Shown piece by piece: positions 8,769-21,979 of a stretch of 64,000 bases of DNA. This stretch comes from Thuidium tamariscinum (Eukaryota > Streptophyta > Bryopsida > Hypnales > Thuidiaceae): NCBI GenBank assembly GCA_947034885.2, contig OX344755.2, positions 27,659,052 to 27,723,051 of the forward strand. Direction: 5' to 3'. The notes under the pieces were generated by a model. That model made no database searches. It was given only the letters and a program-made list of their open reading frames with translations, and was not told the DNA's origin. Every line of letters begins with the position of its first letter. Within the stretch, counting starts at the first letter, position 1. The position numbers and the translations under genes were made by a program.

Positions 8769-11700
8769 GGATTAGATATTACAATGTGATCACGTTGAAT
8801 TTGTCTTGCAACTGAGAAGTTTGCGCGTCTTGATATCAACTAAACACCTCGGAGATTTCCTCGGCCACGAGAGTAACTCCGTAGGCTCTTGAATGGTGTG
8901 CATTTTTGAATTTTAATGGCATTGAATTTCACAGCATATTTTTTGTAGTAATTCTATAGAACTGGATTAGATATTACAATGTGATCACGTTGAATTTGTC
9001 TTGCAACTGAGAAGTTTGCGCGTCTCGATATCAACTAAACAACGAGGAGATTTCCCCGGCCAAGGGACCAACTCCGTAGGCTCTTGAATGGTGTGCATTT
9101 TTGAATTTTAATCGCATTGAATTTCACAACATATTTTTTGTAGTAATTCTATAGAACTGGATTAGATATTACAATGTGATCACGTTGAATTTGTCTTGCA
9201 ACTGAGAAGTTTGCGCGTCTTGATATCAACTAAACACCTCGGAGATTTCCTCGGCCACGAGAGTAACTCCGTAGGCTCTTGAATGGTGTGCATTTTTGAA
9301 TTTTAATGGCATTGAATTCCACAGCATATTTTTTGTAGTAATTCTATAGAACTGGATTAGATATTACAATGTGATCACGTTGAATTTGTCTTGCAACTGA
9401 GAAGTTTGCGCGTCTTGATATCAACTAAACACCTCGGAGATTTCCTCGGCCACGAGAGTAACTCCGTAGGCTCTTGAATGGTGTGCATTTTTGAATTTTA
9501 ATGGCATTGAATTTCACAGCATATTCTTTGTAGTAATTCTATAGAACTGGATTAGATATTACAATGTGATCACGTTGAATTTGTCTTGCAACTAAGAAGT
9601 TTGCGCGTCTCGATATCAACTAAACAACGAGGAGATTTCCTCGGCCAGGAGAATAACTCCGTAGGCTCTTGAATGGTGTGCATTTTTGAATTTTAATCGC
9701 ATTCAATTTTACAGCATATTTATTGTAGTAGTTCTATAGAACTGGATTAGATATTACAATGTGATCACGTTGAATTTGTCCTGCAACTGAGAAGTTTACG
9801 CGTCTTGATATCAACTAAACAACGAGGAGATTTCCCCGGCCAAGGGACCAACTCCGTAGGCTCTTGAATGGTGTGCATTTTTGAATTTTAATGGCATTGA
9901 ATTTCACAGCATATTTTTTGTAGTAATTCTATAGAACTGGATTAGATATTACAATGTGATCACGTTGAATTTGTCTTGCAACTGAGAAGTTTGCGCGTCT
10001 TGATATCAACTAAACACCTCGGAGATTTCCTCGGCCACGAGAGTAACTCCGTAGGCTCTTGAATGGTGTGCATTTTTGAATTTTAATCGCATTGAATTTC
10101 ACAGCATATTTTTTGTAGTAATTCTATAGAACTGGATTAGATATTACAATGTGATCACGTTGAATTTGTCTTGCAACTGAGAAGTTTACGCGTCTCGATA
10201 TCAACTAAACAACGAGGAGATTTCCCCGGCCAAGAGACCAACTCCGTAGGCTCTTGAATGGTGTGCATTTTTGAATTTAATCGCATTGATTTTTACAGCA
10301 TATTTTTTGTAGTAATTCTATAGAACTGGATTAGATATTACAATGTGATCACGTTGAATTTGTCTTGCAACTGAGAAGTTTGCGCGTCTTGATATCAACT
10401 AAACACCTCGGAGATTTCCTCGGCCACGAGAGTAACTCCGTAGGCTCTTGAATGGTGTTCATTTTTGAATTTTAATGGCATTGAATTTCACAGCATATTT
10501 TTTGTAGTAATTCTATAGAACTGGATTAGATATTACAATGTGATCACGTTGAATTTGTCTTGCAACTGAGAAGTTTGCGCGTCTCGATATCAACTAAACA
10601 ACGAGGAGATTTCCCCGGCCAAGAGACCAACTCCGTAGGCTCTTGAATGGTGTGCATTTTTGAATTTAATCGCATTGATTTTTACAGCATATTTTTTGTA
10701 GTAATTCTATAGAACTGGATTAGATATTACAATGTGATCACGTTGAATTTGTCTTGCAACTGAGAAGTTTGCGCGTCTTGATATCAACTAAACACCTCGG
10801 AGATTTCCTCGGCCACGAGAGTAACTCCGTAGGCTCTTGAATGGTGTGCATTTTTGAATTTTAATGGCATTGAATTTCACAGCATATTTTTTGTAGTAAT
10901 TCTATAGAACTGGATTAGATATTACAATGTGATCACGTTGAATTTGTCTTGCAACTCAGAAGTTTGCGCGTCTTGATATCAACTAAACACCTCGGAGATT
11001 TCCTCGGCCACGAGAGTAACTCCGTAGGCTCTTGAATGGTGTGCATTTTTGAATTTTAATCGCATTGAATTTCACAGCATATTTTTTGTAGTAATTCTAT
11101 AGAACTGGATTAGATATTACAATGTGATCACGTTGAATTTGTCTTGCAACTGAGAAGTTTGCGCGTCTTGATATCAACTAAACACCTCGGAGATTTCCTC
11201 GGCCACGAGAGTAACTCCGTAGGCTCTTGAATGGTGTGCATTTTTGAATTTTAATGGCATTGAATTTCACAGCATATTTTTTGTAGTAATTCTATAGAAC
11301 TGGATTAGATATTACAATGTGATCACGTTGAATTTGTCTTGCAACTGAGAAGTTTGCGCGTCTTGATATCAACTAAACACCTCGGAGATTTCCTCGGCCA
11401 CGAGAGTAACTCCGTAGGCTCTTGAATGGTGTGCATTTTTGAATTTTAATGGCATTGAATTCCACAGCATATTTTTTGTAGTAATTCTATAGAACTGGAT
11501 TAGATATTACAATGTGATCACGTTGAATTTGTCTTGCAACTGAGAAGTTTGCGCGTCTTGATATCAACTAAACACCTCGGAGATTTCCTCGGCCACGAGA
11601 GTAACTCCGTAGGCTCTTGAATGGTGTGCATTTTTGAATTTTAATGGCATTGAATTTCACAGCATATTCTTTGTAGTAATTCTATAGAACTGGATTAGAT

Positions 11701-13831
11701 ATTACAATGTGATCACGTTGAATTTGTCTTGCAACTAAGAAGTTTGCGCGTCTCGATATCAACTAAACAACGAGGAGATTTCCTCGGCCAGGAGAATAAC
11801 TCCGTAGGCTCTTGAATGGTGTGCATTTTTGAATTTAATCGCATTGAATTTCACAGCATATTTTTTGTAGTAATTCTATAGAACTGGATTAGATATTACA
11901 ATGTGATCACGTTGAATTTGTCTTGCAACTGAGAAGTTTGCGCGTCTTGATATCAACTAAACACCTCGGAGATTTCCTCGGCCACGAGAGTAACTCCGTA
12001 GGCTCTTGAATGGTGTGCATTTTTGAATTTAATCGCATTGAATTTCACAGCATATTTTTTGTAGTAATTCTATAGAACTGGATTAGATATTACAATGTGA
12101 TCACGTTGAATTTGTCTTGCAACTGAGAAGTTTGCGCGTCTTGATATCAACTAAACACCTCGGAGATTTCCTCGGCCACGAGAGTAACTCCGTAGGCTCT
12201 TGAATGGTGTGCATTTTTGAATTTTAATCGCATTGAATTTCACAGCATATTTTTTGTAGTAATTCTATAGAACTGGATTAGATATTACAATGTGATCACG
12301 TTGAATTTGTCTTGCAACTGAGAAGTTTACGCGTCTCGATATCAACTAAACAACGAGGAGATTTACCCGGCCAAGAGACCAACTCCGTAGGCTCTTGAAT
12401 GGTGTGCATTTTTGAATTTAATCGCATTGATTTCTACAGCATATTTTTTGTAGTAATTCTATAGAACTGGATTAGATATTACAATGTGATCACGTTGAAT
12501 TTGTCTTGCAACTGAGAAGTTTGCGCGTCTTGATATCAACTAAACACCTCGGAGATTTCCTCGGCCACGAGAGTAACTCCGTAGGCTCTTGAATGGTGTG
12601 CATTTTTGAATTTTAATGGCATTGAATTTCACAGCATATTCTTTGTAGTAATTCTATAGAACTGGATTAGATATTACAATGTGATCACGTTGAATTTGTC
12701 TTGCAACTAAGAAGTTTGCGCGTCTCGATATCAACTAAACAACGAGGAGATTTCCTCGGCCAGGAGAATAACTCCGTAGGCTCTTGAATGGTGTGCATTT
12801 TTGAATTTTAATCGCATTCAATTTTACAGCATATTTATTGTAGTAGTTCTATAGAACTGGATTAGATATTACAATGTGATCACGTTGAATTTGTCCTGCA
12901 ACTGAGAAGTTTACGCGTCTTGATATCAACTAAACAACGAGGAGATTTCCCCGGCCAAGGGACCAACTCCGTAGGCTCTTGAATGGTGTGCATTTTTGAA
13001 TTTTAATGGCATTGAATTTCACAGCATATTTTTTGTAGTAATTCTATAGAACTGGATTAGATATTACAATGTGATCACGTTGAATTTGTCTTGCAACTGA
13101 GAAGTTTGCGCGTCTTGATATCAACTAAACACCTCGGAGATTTCCTCGGCCACGAGAGTAACTCCGTAGGCTCTTGAATGGTGTGCATTTTTGAATTTTA
13201 ATCGCATTGAATTTCACAGCATATTCTTTGTAGTAATTCTATAGAACTGGATTAGATATTACAATGTGATCACGTTGAATTTGTCTTGCAACTAAGAAGT
13301 TTGCGCGTCTCGATATCAACTAAACAACGAGGAGATTTCCTCGGCCAGGAGAATAACTCCGTAGGCTCTTGAATGGTGTGCATTTTTGAATTTAATCGCA
13401 TTGAATTTCACAGCATATTTTTTGTAGTAATTCTATAGAACTGGATTAGATATTACAATGTGATCACGTTGAATTTGTCTTGCAACTGAGAAGTTTGCGC
13501 GTCTCGATATCAACTAAACAACGAGGAGATTTCCCCGGCCAAGAGACCAACTCCGTAGGCTCTTGAATGGTGTGCATTTTTGAATTTAATCGCATTGATT
13601 TTTACAGCATATTTTTTGTAGTAATTCTATAGAACTGGATTAGATATTACAATGTGATCACGTTGAATTTGTCTTGCAACTGAGAAGTTTGCGCGTCTTG
13701 ATATCAACTAAACACCTCGGAGATTTCCTCGGCCACGAGAGTAACTCCGTAGGCTCTTGAATGGTGTGCATTTTTGAATTTTAATGGCATTGAATTTCAC
13801 AGCATATTTTTTGTAGTAATTCTATAGAACT

Positions 13832-14026
13832 GGATTAGATATTACAATGTGATCACGTTGAATTTGTCTTGCAACTGAGAAGTTTACGCGTCTTGATATC
13901 AACTAAACAACGAGGAGATTTCCCCGGCCAAGGGACCAACTCCGTAGGCTCTTGAATGGTGTGCATTTTTGAATTTTAATCGCATTGAATTTCACAACAT
14001 ATTTTTTGTAGTAATTCTATAGAACT
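13832..14026 (+). repeat. Exemplar monomer, family B
   Basis: Family B has ACGCGTCTTGATATC, CAACGAGGAGATTTCCCCGG and CCAAGGGACCAACTCC or CCAAGAGACCAACTCC. ACGCGT is a palindrome that A lacks (A has GCGCGT). Before about 13 kb many B copies carry GTCCTGCAAC, for example the monomer at 196-390; farther along that change is nearly gone. This copy ends CGCATTGAATTTCACAAC and stands three monomers before a C monomer, a placement repeated many times. B becomes commoner toward 42-55 kb. Confidence 0.88.
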
Positions 14027-14805
14027 GGATTAGATATTACAATGTGATCACGTTGAATTTGTCTTGCAACTGAGAAGTTTGCGCGTCTTGATATCAACTA
14101 AACACCTCGGAGATTTCCTCGGCCACGAGAGTAACTCCGTAGGCTCTTGAATGGTGTGCATTTTTGAATTTTAATGGCATTGAATTCCACAGCATATTTT
14201 TTGTAGTAATTCTATAGAACTGGATTAGATATTACAATGTGATCACGTTGAATTTGTCTTGCAACTGAGAAGTTTGCGCGTCTTGATATCAACTAAACAC
14301 CTCGGAGATTTCCTCGGCCAAGAGAGTAACTCCGTAGGCTCTTGAATGGTGTGCATTTTTGAATTTTAATGGCATTGAATTTCACAGCATATTCTTTGTA
14401 GTAATTCTATAGAACTGGATTAGATATTACAATGTGATCACGTTGAATTTGTCTTGCAACTAAGAAGTTTGCGCGTCTCGATATCAACTAAACAACGAGG
14501 AGATTTCCTCGGCCAGGAGAATAACTCCGTAGGCTCTTGAATGGTGTGCATTTTTGAATTTTAATCGCATTCAATTTTACAGCATATTTATTGTAGTAGT
14601 TCTATAGAACTGGATTAGATATTACAATGTGATCACGTTGAATTTGTCTTGCAACTGAGAAGTTTGCGCGTCTTGATATCAACTAAACACCTCGGAGATT
14701 TCCTCGGCCACGAGAGTAACTCCGTAGGCTCTTGAATGGTGTGCATTTTTGAATTTAATCGCATTGAATTTCACAGCATATTTTTTGTAGTAATTCTATA
14801 GAACT

Positions 14806-15000
14806 GGATTATATATTACAATGTGATCACGTTGAATTTGTCTTGCAACTGAGAAGTTTACGCGTCTGGATATCAACTAAACAACGAGGAGATTTCCCCG
14901 GCCAAGAGACCAACTCCGTAGGCTCTTGAATGGTGTGCATTTTTGAATTTTAATGGCATTGAATTTCACAGCATATTTTTTGTAGTAATTCTATAGAACT
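14806..15000 (+). repeat. Exemplar monomer, family D
   Basis: D starts GGATTATATATTAC instead of GGATTAGATATTAC, making a TATATATTA run at 14810-14818, and has ACGCGTCTGGATATC with a B-type middle. It was found only at 14806, 21590, 29572, 56457 and 63265, always inside the C-A-D-E cassette. The copies at 56457 and 63265 share the ending TATAGATCTGG, so they are closer relatives of each other than of the other three. Confidence 0.9.
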
Positions 15001-15195
15001 GGATTAGATATTACAATGTGATCACGTTGAATTTGTCTTGCAACTGAGAAGTTTACGCGTCTTGATATCAACTAAACAACTCGGAGATTTCCCCGGCCAA
15101 GGGACCAACTCCGTCGGCTCCTGAATGGTGTGCATTTTTGAATTTTAATGGCATTGAATTTCACAGCATATTTTTTGTAGTAATTCTATAGAACT
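15001..15195 (+). repeat. Exemplar monomer, family E
   Basis: E is a B-like monomer with CAACTCGGAGATTTCCCCGG and a rare change inside the otherwise invariant part: CCGTCGGCTCCTGAATGG instead of CCGTAGGCTCTTGAATGG. The diagnostic CCGTCGG lies at 15111, 21895, 29877, 56762 and 63570. E always follows D directly. CAACTCGG looks like a recombination or conversion product between A (CTCGG) and B (CAAC). Confidence 0.9.
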
Positions 15196-15777
15196 GGATT
15201 AGATATTACAATGTGATCACGTTGAATTTGTCTTGCAACTGAGAAGTTTGCGCGTCTTGATATCAACTAAACACCTCGGAGATTTCCTCGGCCACGAGAG
15301 TAACTCCGTAGGCTCTTGAATGGTGTGCATTTTTGAATTTAATCGCATTGAATTTCACAGCATATTTTTTGTAGTAATTCTATAGAACTGGATTAGATAT
15401 TACAATGTGATCACGTTGAATTTGTCTTGCAACTGAGAAGTTTGCGCGTCTCGATATCAACAAAACAACGAGGAGATTTCCCCGGCCAAGGGACCAACTC
15501 CGTAGGCTCTTGAATGGTGTGCATTTTTGAATTTAATCGCATTGATTTTTACAGCATATTTTTTGTAGTAATTCTATAGAACTGGATTAGATATTACAAT
15601 GTGATCACGTTGAATTTGTCTTGCAACTGAGAAGTTTGCGCGTCTTGATATCAACTAAACACCTCGGAGATTTCCTCGGCCACGAGAGTAACTCCGTAGG
15701 CTCTTGAATGGTGTGCATTTTTGAATTTAATCGCATTGAATTTCACAGCATATTTTTTGTAGTAATTCTATAGAACT

Positions 15778-15971
15778 GGATTAGATATTACAATGTGATC
15801 ACGTTGAATTTGTCTTGCAACTGAGAAGTTTGCGCGTCTCGATATCAACAAAACAACGAGGAGATTTCCCCGGCCAAGGGACCAACTCCGTAGGCTCTTG
15901 AATGGTGTGCATTTTTGAATTTAATCGCATTGATTTTTACAGCATATTTTTTGTAGTAATTCTATAGAACT
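15778..15971 (+). repeat. Exemplar monomer, family B'' (194 bp)
   Basis: B'' resembles B' but has ATCAACAAAACAACG instead of ATCAACTAAACAACG, and AAGGGACC instead of AAGAGACC. Diagnostic CAAAACAACG sites were found at 15461, 15849, 16433, 17767, 18351, 19714, near 23605, 27696 and near 30225. The family is confined to the 15.4-30.3 kb zone, which suggests a recent local origin and spread by block duplication. Confidence 0.88.
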
Positions 15972-16555
15972 GGATTAGATATTACAATGTGATCACGTTG
16001 AATTTGTCTTGCAACTGAGAAGTTTGCGCGTCTTGATATCAACTAAACACCTCGGAGATTTCCTCGGCCACGAGAGTAACTCCGTAGGCTCTTGAATGGT
16101 GTGCATTTTTGAATTTTAATGGCATTGAATTTCACAGCATATTTTTTGTAGTAATTCTATAGAACTGGATTAGATATTACAATGTGATCACGTTGAATTT
16201 GTCTTGCAACTGAGAAGTTTGCGCGTCTTGATATCAACTAAACACCTCGGAGATTTCCTCGGCCACGAGAGTAACTCCGTAGGCTCTTGAATGGTGTGCA
16301 TTTTTGAATTTTAATGGCATTGAATTTCACAGCATATTTTTTGTAGTAATTCTATAGAACTGGATTAGATATTACAATGTGATCACGTTGAATTTGTCTT
16401 GCAACTGAGAAGTTTGCGCGTCTCGATATCAACAAAACAACGAGGAGATTTCCCCGGCCAAGGGACCAACTCCGTAGGCTCTTGAATGGTGTGCATTTTT
16501 GAATTTAATCGCATTGATTTTTACAGCATATTTTTTGTAGTAATTCTATAGAACT

Positions 16556-16721
16556 GGATTAGATATTACAATGTGATCACGTTGAATTTGTCTTGCAACT
16601 GAGAAGTTTGCGCGTCTTGATATCAACTAAACACCTCGGAGATTTCCTCGGCCACGAGAGTAACTCCGTAGGAATGGCATTGAATTTCACAGCATATTTT
16701 TTGTAGTAATTCTATAGAACT
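16556..16721 (+). repeat. Truncated monomer, 29-bp deletion (166 bp)
   Basis: This A monomer runs CCGTAGG directly into AATGGCATTG at 16672/16673. The bases from CTCTTGAATGG through the following T-run are missing, which removes most of the invariant 111-140 part. I see no clear microhomology at the junction. It is the only large internal deletion found in the window, and the repeat phase resumes normally at 16722. Confidence 0.93.
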
Positions 16722-17695
16722 GGATTAGATATTACAATGTGATCACGTTGAATTTGTCTTGCAACTGAGAAGTTTGCGCGTCTTGATATCAACTAAACAC
16801 CTCGGAGATTTCCTCGGCCACGAGAGTAACTCCGTAGGCTCTTGAATGGTGTGCATTTTTGAATTTTAATCGCATTGAATTTCACAACATATTTTTTGTA
16901 GTAATTCTATAGAACTGGATTAGATATTACAATGTGATCACGTTGAATTTGTCTTGCAACTGAGAAGTTTGCGCGTCTTGATATCAACTAAACACCTCGG
17001 AGATTTCCTCGGCCACGAGAGTAACTCCGTAGGCTCTTGAATGGTGTGCATTTTTGAATTTTAATGGCATTGAATTTCACAGCATATTTTTTGTAGTAAT
17101 TCTATAGAACTGGATTAGATATTACAATGTGATCACGTTGAATTTGTCTTGCAACTGAGAAGTTTGCGCGTCTTGATATCAACTAAACACCTCGGAGATT
17201 TCCTCGGCCACGAGAGTAACTCCGTAGGCTCTTGAATGGTGTGCATTTTTGAATTTAATCGCATTGAATTTCACAGCATATTTTTTGTAGTAATTCTATA
17301 GAACTGGATTAGATATTACAATGTGATCACGTTGAATTTGTCTTGCAACTGAGAAGTTTACGCGTCTTGATATCAACTAAACAACGAGGAGATTTCCCCG
17401 GCCAAGGGACCAACTCCGTAGGCTCTTGAATGGTGTGCATTTTTGAATTTTAATCGCATTGAATTTCACAACATATTTTTTGTAGTAATTCTATAGAACT
17501 GGATTAGATATTACAATGTGATCACGTTGAATTTGTCTTGCAACTGAGAAGTTTGCGCGTCTTGATATCAACTAAACACCTCGGAGATTTCCTCGGCCAC
17601 GAGAGTAACTCCGTAGGCTCTTGAATGGTGTGCATTTTTGAATTTTAATGGCATTGAATTCCACAGCATATTTTTTGTAGTAATTCTATAGAACT

Positions 17696-19642
17696 GGATT
17701 AGATATTACAATGTGATCACGTTGAATTTGTCTTGCAACTGAGAAGTTTGCGCGTCTCGATATCAACAAAACAACGAGGAGATTTCCCCGGCCAAGGGAC
17801 CAACTCCGTAGGCTCTTGAATGGTGTGCATTTTTGAATTTAATCGCATTGATTTTTACAGCATATTTTTTGTAGTAATTCTATAGAACTGGATTAGATAT
17901 TACAATGTGATCACGTTGAATTTGTCTTGCAACTGAGAAGTTTGCGCGTCTTGATATCAACTAAACACCTCGGAGATTTCCTCGGCCACGAGAGTAACTC
18001 CGTAGGCTCTTGAATGGTGTGCATTTTTGAATTTTAATGGCATTGAATTTCACAGCATATTTTTTGTAGTAATTCTATAGAACTGGATTAGATATTACAA
18101 TGTGATCACGTTGAATTTGTCTTGCAACTGAGAAGTTTGCGCGTCTTGATATCAACTAAACACCTCGGAGATTTCCTCGGCCACGAGAGTAACTCCGTAG
18201 GCTCTTGAATGGTGTGCATTTTTGAATTTTAATGGCATTGAATTTCACAGCATATTTTTTGTAGTAATTCTATAGAACTGGATTAGATATTACAATGTGA
18301 TCACGTTGAATTTGTCTTGCAACTGAGAAGTTTGCGCGTCTCGATATCAACAAAACAACGAGGAGATTTCCCCGGCCAAGGGACCAACTCCGTAGGCTCT
18401 TGAATGGTGTGCATTTTTGAATTTAATCGCATTGATTTTTACAGCATATTTTTTGTAGTAATTCTATAGAACTGGATTAGATATTACAATGTGATCACGT
18501 TGAATTTGTCTTGCAACTGAGAAGTTTGCGCGTCTTGATATCAACTAAACACCTCGGAGATTTCCTCGGCCACGAGAGTAACTCCGTAGGCTCTTGAATG
18601 GTGTGCATTTTTGAATTTTAATGGCATTGAATTTCACAGCATATTTTTTGTAGTAATTCTATAGAACTGGATTAGATATTACAATGTGATCACGTTGAAT
18701 TTGTCTTGCAACTGAGAAGTTTGCGCGTCTTGATATCAACTAAACACCTCGGAGATTTCCTCGGCCACGAGAGTAACTCCGTAGGCTCTTGAATGGTGTG
18801 CATTTTTGAATTTTAATCGCATTGAATTTCACAACATATTTTTTGTAGTAATTCTATAGAACTGGATTAGATATTACAATGTGATCACGTTGAATTTGTC
18901 TTGCAACTGAGAAGTTTGCGCGTCTTGATATCAACTAAACACCTCGGAGATTTCCTCGGCCACGAGAGTAACTCCGTAGGCTCTTGAATGGTGTGCATTT
19001 TTGAATTTTAATGGCATTGAATTTCACAGCATATTTTTTGTAGTAATTCTATAGAACTGGATTAGATATTACAATGTGATCACGTTGAATTTGTCTTGCA
19101 ACTGAGAAGTTTGCGCGTCTTGATATCAACTAAACACCTCGGAGATTTCCTCGGCCACGAGAGTAACTCCGTAGGCTCTTGAATGGTGTGCATTTTTGAA
19201 TTTAATCGCATTGAATTTCACAGCATATTTTTTGTAGTAATTCTATAGAACTGGATTAGATATTACAATGTGATCACGTTGAATTTGTCTTGCAACTGAG
19301 AAGTTTACGCGTCTTGATATCAACTAAACAACGAGGAGATTTCCCCGGCCAAGGGACCAACTCCGTAGGCTCTTGAATGGTGTGCATTTTTGAATTTTAA
19401 TCGCATTGAATTTCACAACATATTTTTTGTAGTAATTCTATAGAACTGGATTAGATATTACAATGTGATCACGTTGAATTTGTCTTGCAACTGAGAAGTT
19501 TGCGCGTCTTGATATCAACTAAACACCTCGGAGATTTCCTCGGCCACGAGAGTAACTCCGTAGGCTCTTGAATGGTGTGCATTTTTGAATTTTAATGGCA
19601 TTGAATTCCACAGCATATTTTTTGTAGTAATTCTATAGAACT
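17696..19642 (+). repeat. 10-monomer HOR, copy 2 (1947 bp, intact)
   Basis: Same order as 15778-17695 but without the internal deletion. B'' markers at 17767 and 18351 are 584 bp apart, as in copy 1 (15849 and 16433). The next B'' at 19714 starts a third copy that has lost a three-monomer B''-A-A step and leads into A(ACAAC), A, A, B, A(GAATTCC), A and C. Confidence 0.87.
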
Positions 19643-21979
19643 GGATTAGATATTACAATGTGATCACGTTGAATTTGTCTTGCAACTGAGAAGTTTGCGC
19701 GTCTCGATATCAACAAAACAACGAGGAGATTTCCCCGGCCAAGGGACCAACTCCGTAGGCTCTTGAATGGTGTGCATTTTTGAATTTAATCGCATTGATT
19801 TTTACAGCATATTTTTTGTAGTAATTCTATAGAACTGGATTAGATATTACAATGTGATCACGTTGAATTTGTCTTGCAACTGAGAAGTTTGCGCGTCTTG
19901 ATATCAACTAAACACCTCGGAGATTTCCTCGGCCACGAGAGTAACTCCGTAGGCTCTTGAATGGTGTGCATTTTTGAATTTTAATGGCATTGAATTTCAC
20001 AGCATATTTTTTGTAGTAATTCTATAGAACTGGATTAGATATTACAATGTGATCACGTTGAATTTGTCTTGCAACTGAGAAGTTTGCGCGTCTTGATATC
20101 AACTAAACACCTCGGAGATTTCCTCGGCCACGAGAGTAACTCCGTAGGCTCTTGAATGGTGTGCATTTTTGAATTTTAATCGCATTGAATTTCACAACAT
20201 ATTTTTTGTAATAATTCTATAGAACTGGATTAGATATTACAATGTGATCACGTTGAATTTGTCTTGCAACTGAGAAGTTTGCGCGTCTTGATATCAACTA
20301 AACACCTCGGAGATTTCCTCGGCCACGAGAGTAACTCCGTAGGCTCTTGAATGGTGTGCATTTTTGAATTTTAATGGCATTGAATTTCACAGCATATTTT
20401 TTGTAGTAATTCTATAGAACTGGATTAGATATTACAATGTGATCACGTTGAATTTGTCTTGCAACTGAGAAGTTTGCGCGTCTTGATATCAACTAAACAC
20501 CTCGGAGATTTCCTCGGCCACGAGAGTAACTCCGTAGGCTCTTGAATGGTGTGCATTTTTGAATTTAATCGCATTGAATTTCACAGCATATTTTTTGTAG
20601 TAATTCTATAGAACTGGATTAGATATTACAATGTGATCACGTTGAATTTGTCTTGCAACTGAGAAGTTTACGCGTCTTGATATCAACTAAACAACGAGGA
20701 GATTTCCCCGGCCAAGGGACCAACTCCGTAGGCTCTTGAATGGTGTGCATTTTTGAATTTTAATGGCATTGAATTTCACAGCATATTTTTTGTAGTAATT
20801 CTATAGAACTGGATTAGATATTACAATGTGATCACGTTGAATTTGTCTTGCAACTGAGAAGTTTGCGCGTCTTGATATCAACTAAACACCTCGGAGATTT
20901 CCTCGGCCACGAGAGTAACTCCGTAGGCTCTTGAATGGTGTGCATTTTTGAATTTTAATGGCATTGAATTCCACAGCATATTTTTTGTAGTAATTCTATA
21001 GAACTGGATTAGATATTACAATGTGATCACGTTGAATTTGTCTTGCAACTGAGAAGTTTGCGCGTCTTGATATCAACTAAACACCTCGGAGATTTCCTCG
21101 GCCAAGAGAGTAACTCCGTAGGCTCTTGAATGGTGTGCATTTTTGAATTTTAATGGCATTGAATTTCACAGCATATTCTTTGTAGTAATTCTATAGAACT
21201 GGATTAGATATTACAATGTGATCACGTTGAATTTGTCTTGCAACTAAGAAGTTTGCGCGTCTCGATATCAACTAAACAACGAGGAGATTTCCTCGGCCAG
21301 GAGAATAACTCCGTAGGCTCTTGAATGGTGTGCATTTTTGAATTTTAATCGCATTCAATTTTACAGCATATTTATTGTAGTAGTTCTATAGAACTGGATT
21401 AGATATTACAATGTGATCACGTTGAATTTGTCTTGCAACTGAGAAGTTTGCGCGTCTTGATATCAACTAAACACCTCGGAGATTTCCTCGGCCACGAGAG
21501 TAACTCCGTAGGCTCTTGAATGGTGTGCATTTTTGAATTTAATCGCATTGAATTTCACAGCATATTTTTTGTAGTAATTCTATAGAACTGGATTATATAT
21601 TACAATGTGATCACGTTGAATTTGTCTTGCAACTGAGAAGTTTACGCGTCTGGATATCAACTAAACAACGAGGAGATTTCCCCGGCCAAGAGACCAACTC
21701 CGTAGGCTCTTGAATGGTGTGCATTTTTGAATTTTAATGGCATTGAATTTCACAGCATATTTTTTGTAGTAATTCTATAGAACTGGATTAGATATTACAA
21801 TGTGATCACGTTGAATTTGTCTTGCAACTGAGAAGTTTACGCGTCTTGATATCAACTAAACAACTCGGAGATTTCCCCGGCCAAGGGACCAACTCCGTCG
21901 GCTCCTGAATGGTGTGCATTTTTGAATTTTAATGGCATTGAATTTCACAGCATATTTTTTGTAGTAATTCTATAGAACT
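19643..21979 (+). repeat. 12-monomer block, source or sister of 27625-29961
   Basis: Order is B'', A, A(ACAAC), A, A(194 bp), B, A(GAATTCC), A(CCAAGAGAG, CTTTG), C, A(194 bp), D, E. The same order is found 7982 bp downstream. B'' to C spacing is 1636 bp in both. Differences seen: B here ends GGCAT...ACAGC rather than CGCAT...ACAAC, and A(ACAAC) here ends TTGTAATAATTC. Confidence 0.85.
21201..21979 (+). repeat. C-A-D-E cassette, copy 2
   Basis: Offset from copy 1 is 6784 bp for the C, D and E markers alike. Downstream the match stops quickly: the next A monomer has GGCAT at full length and is followed by B', whereas copies 1 and 3 continue with A(194 bp) and B''. Confidence 0.9.

Larger units (their letters stand above)
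14417..15195 (+). repeat. C-A-D-E cassette, copy 1 (779 bp)
   Basis: Four monomers in fixed order: C (14417), A of 194 bp (14612), D (14806), E (15001). D and E occur nowhere outside this cassette. It is preceded by A(GAATTCC) and A(CCAAGAGAG, ATTCTTTG), as are copies 2 and 3. Confidence 0.9.
15778..17695 (+). repeat. 10-monomer HOR, copy 1 (1918 bp, has deletion)
   Basis: Order is B'', A, A, B'', A, A(ACAAC), A, A(194 bp), B(AAGGG, ACAAC), A(GAATTCC). The fifth monomer is shortened by 29 bp at 16672/16673; adding those bases back gives 1947 bp, the exact length of the next copy. Two further B'' monomers sit at 15390 and 15778, 388 bp apart, so the leading B''-A pair has also been duplicated. 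Confidence 0.87.
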
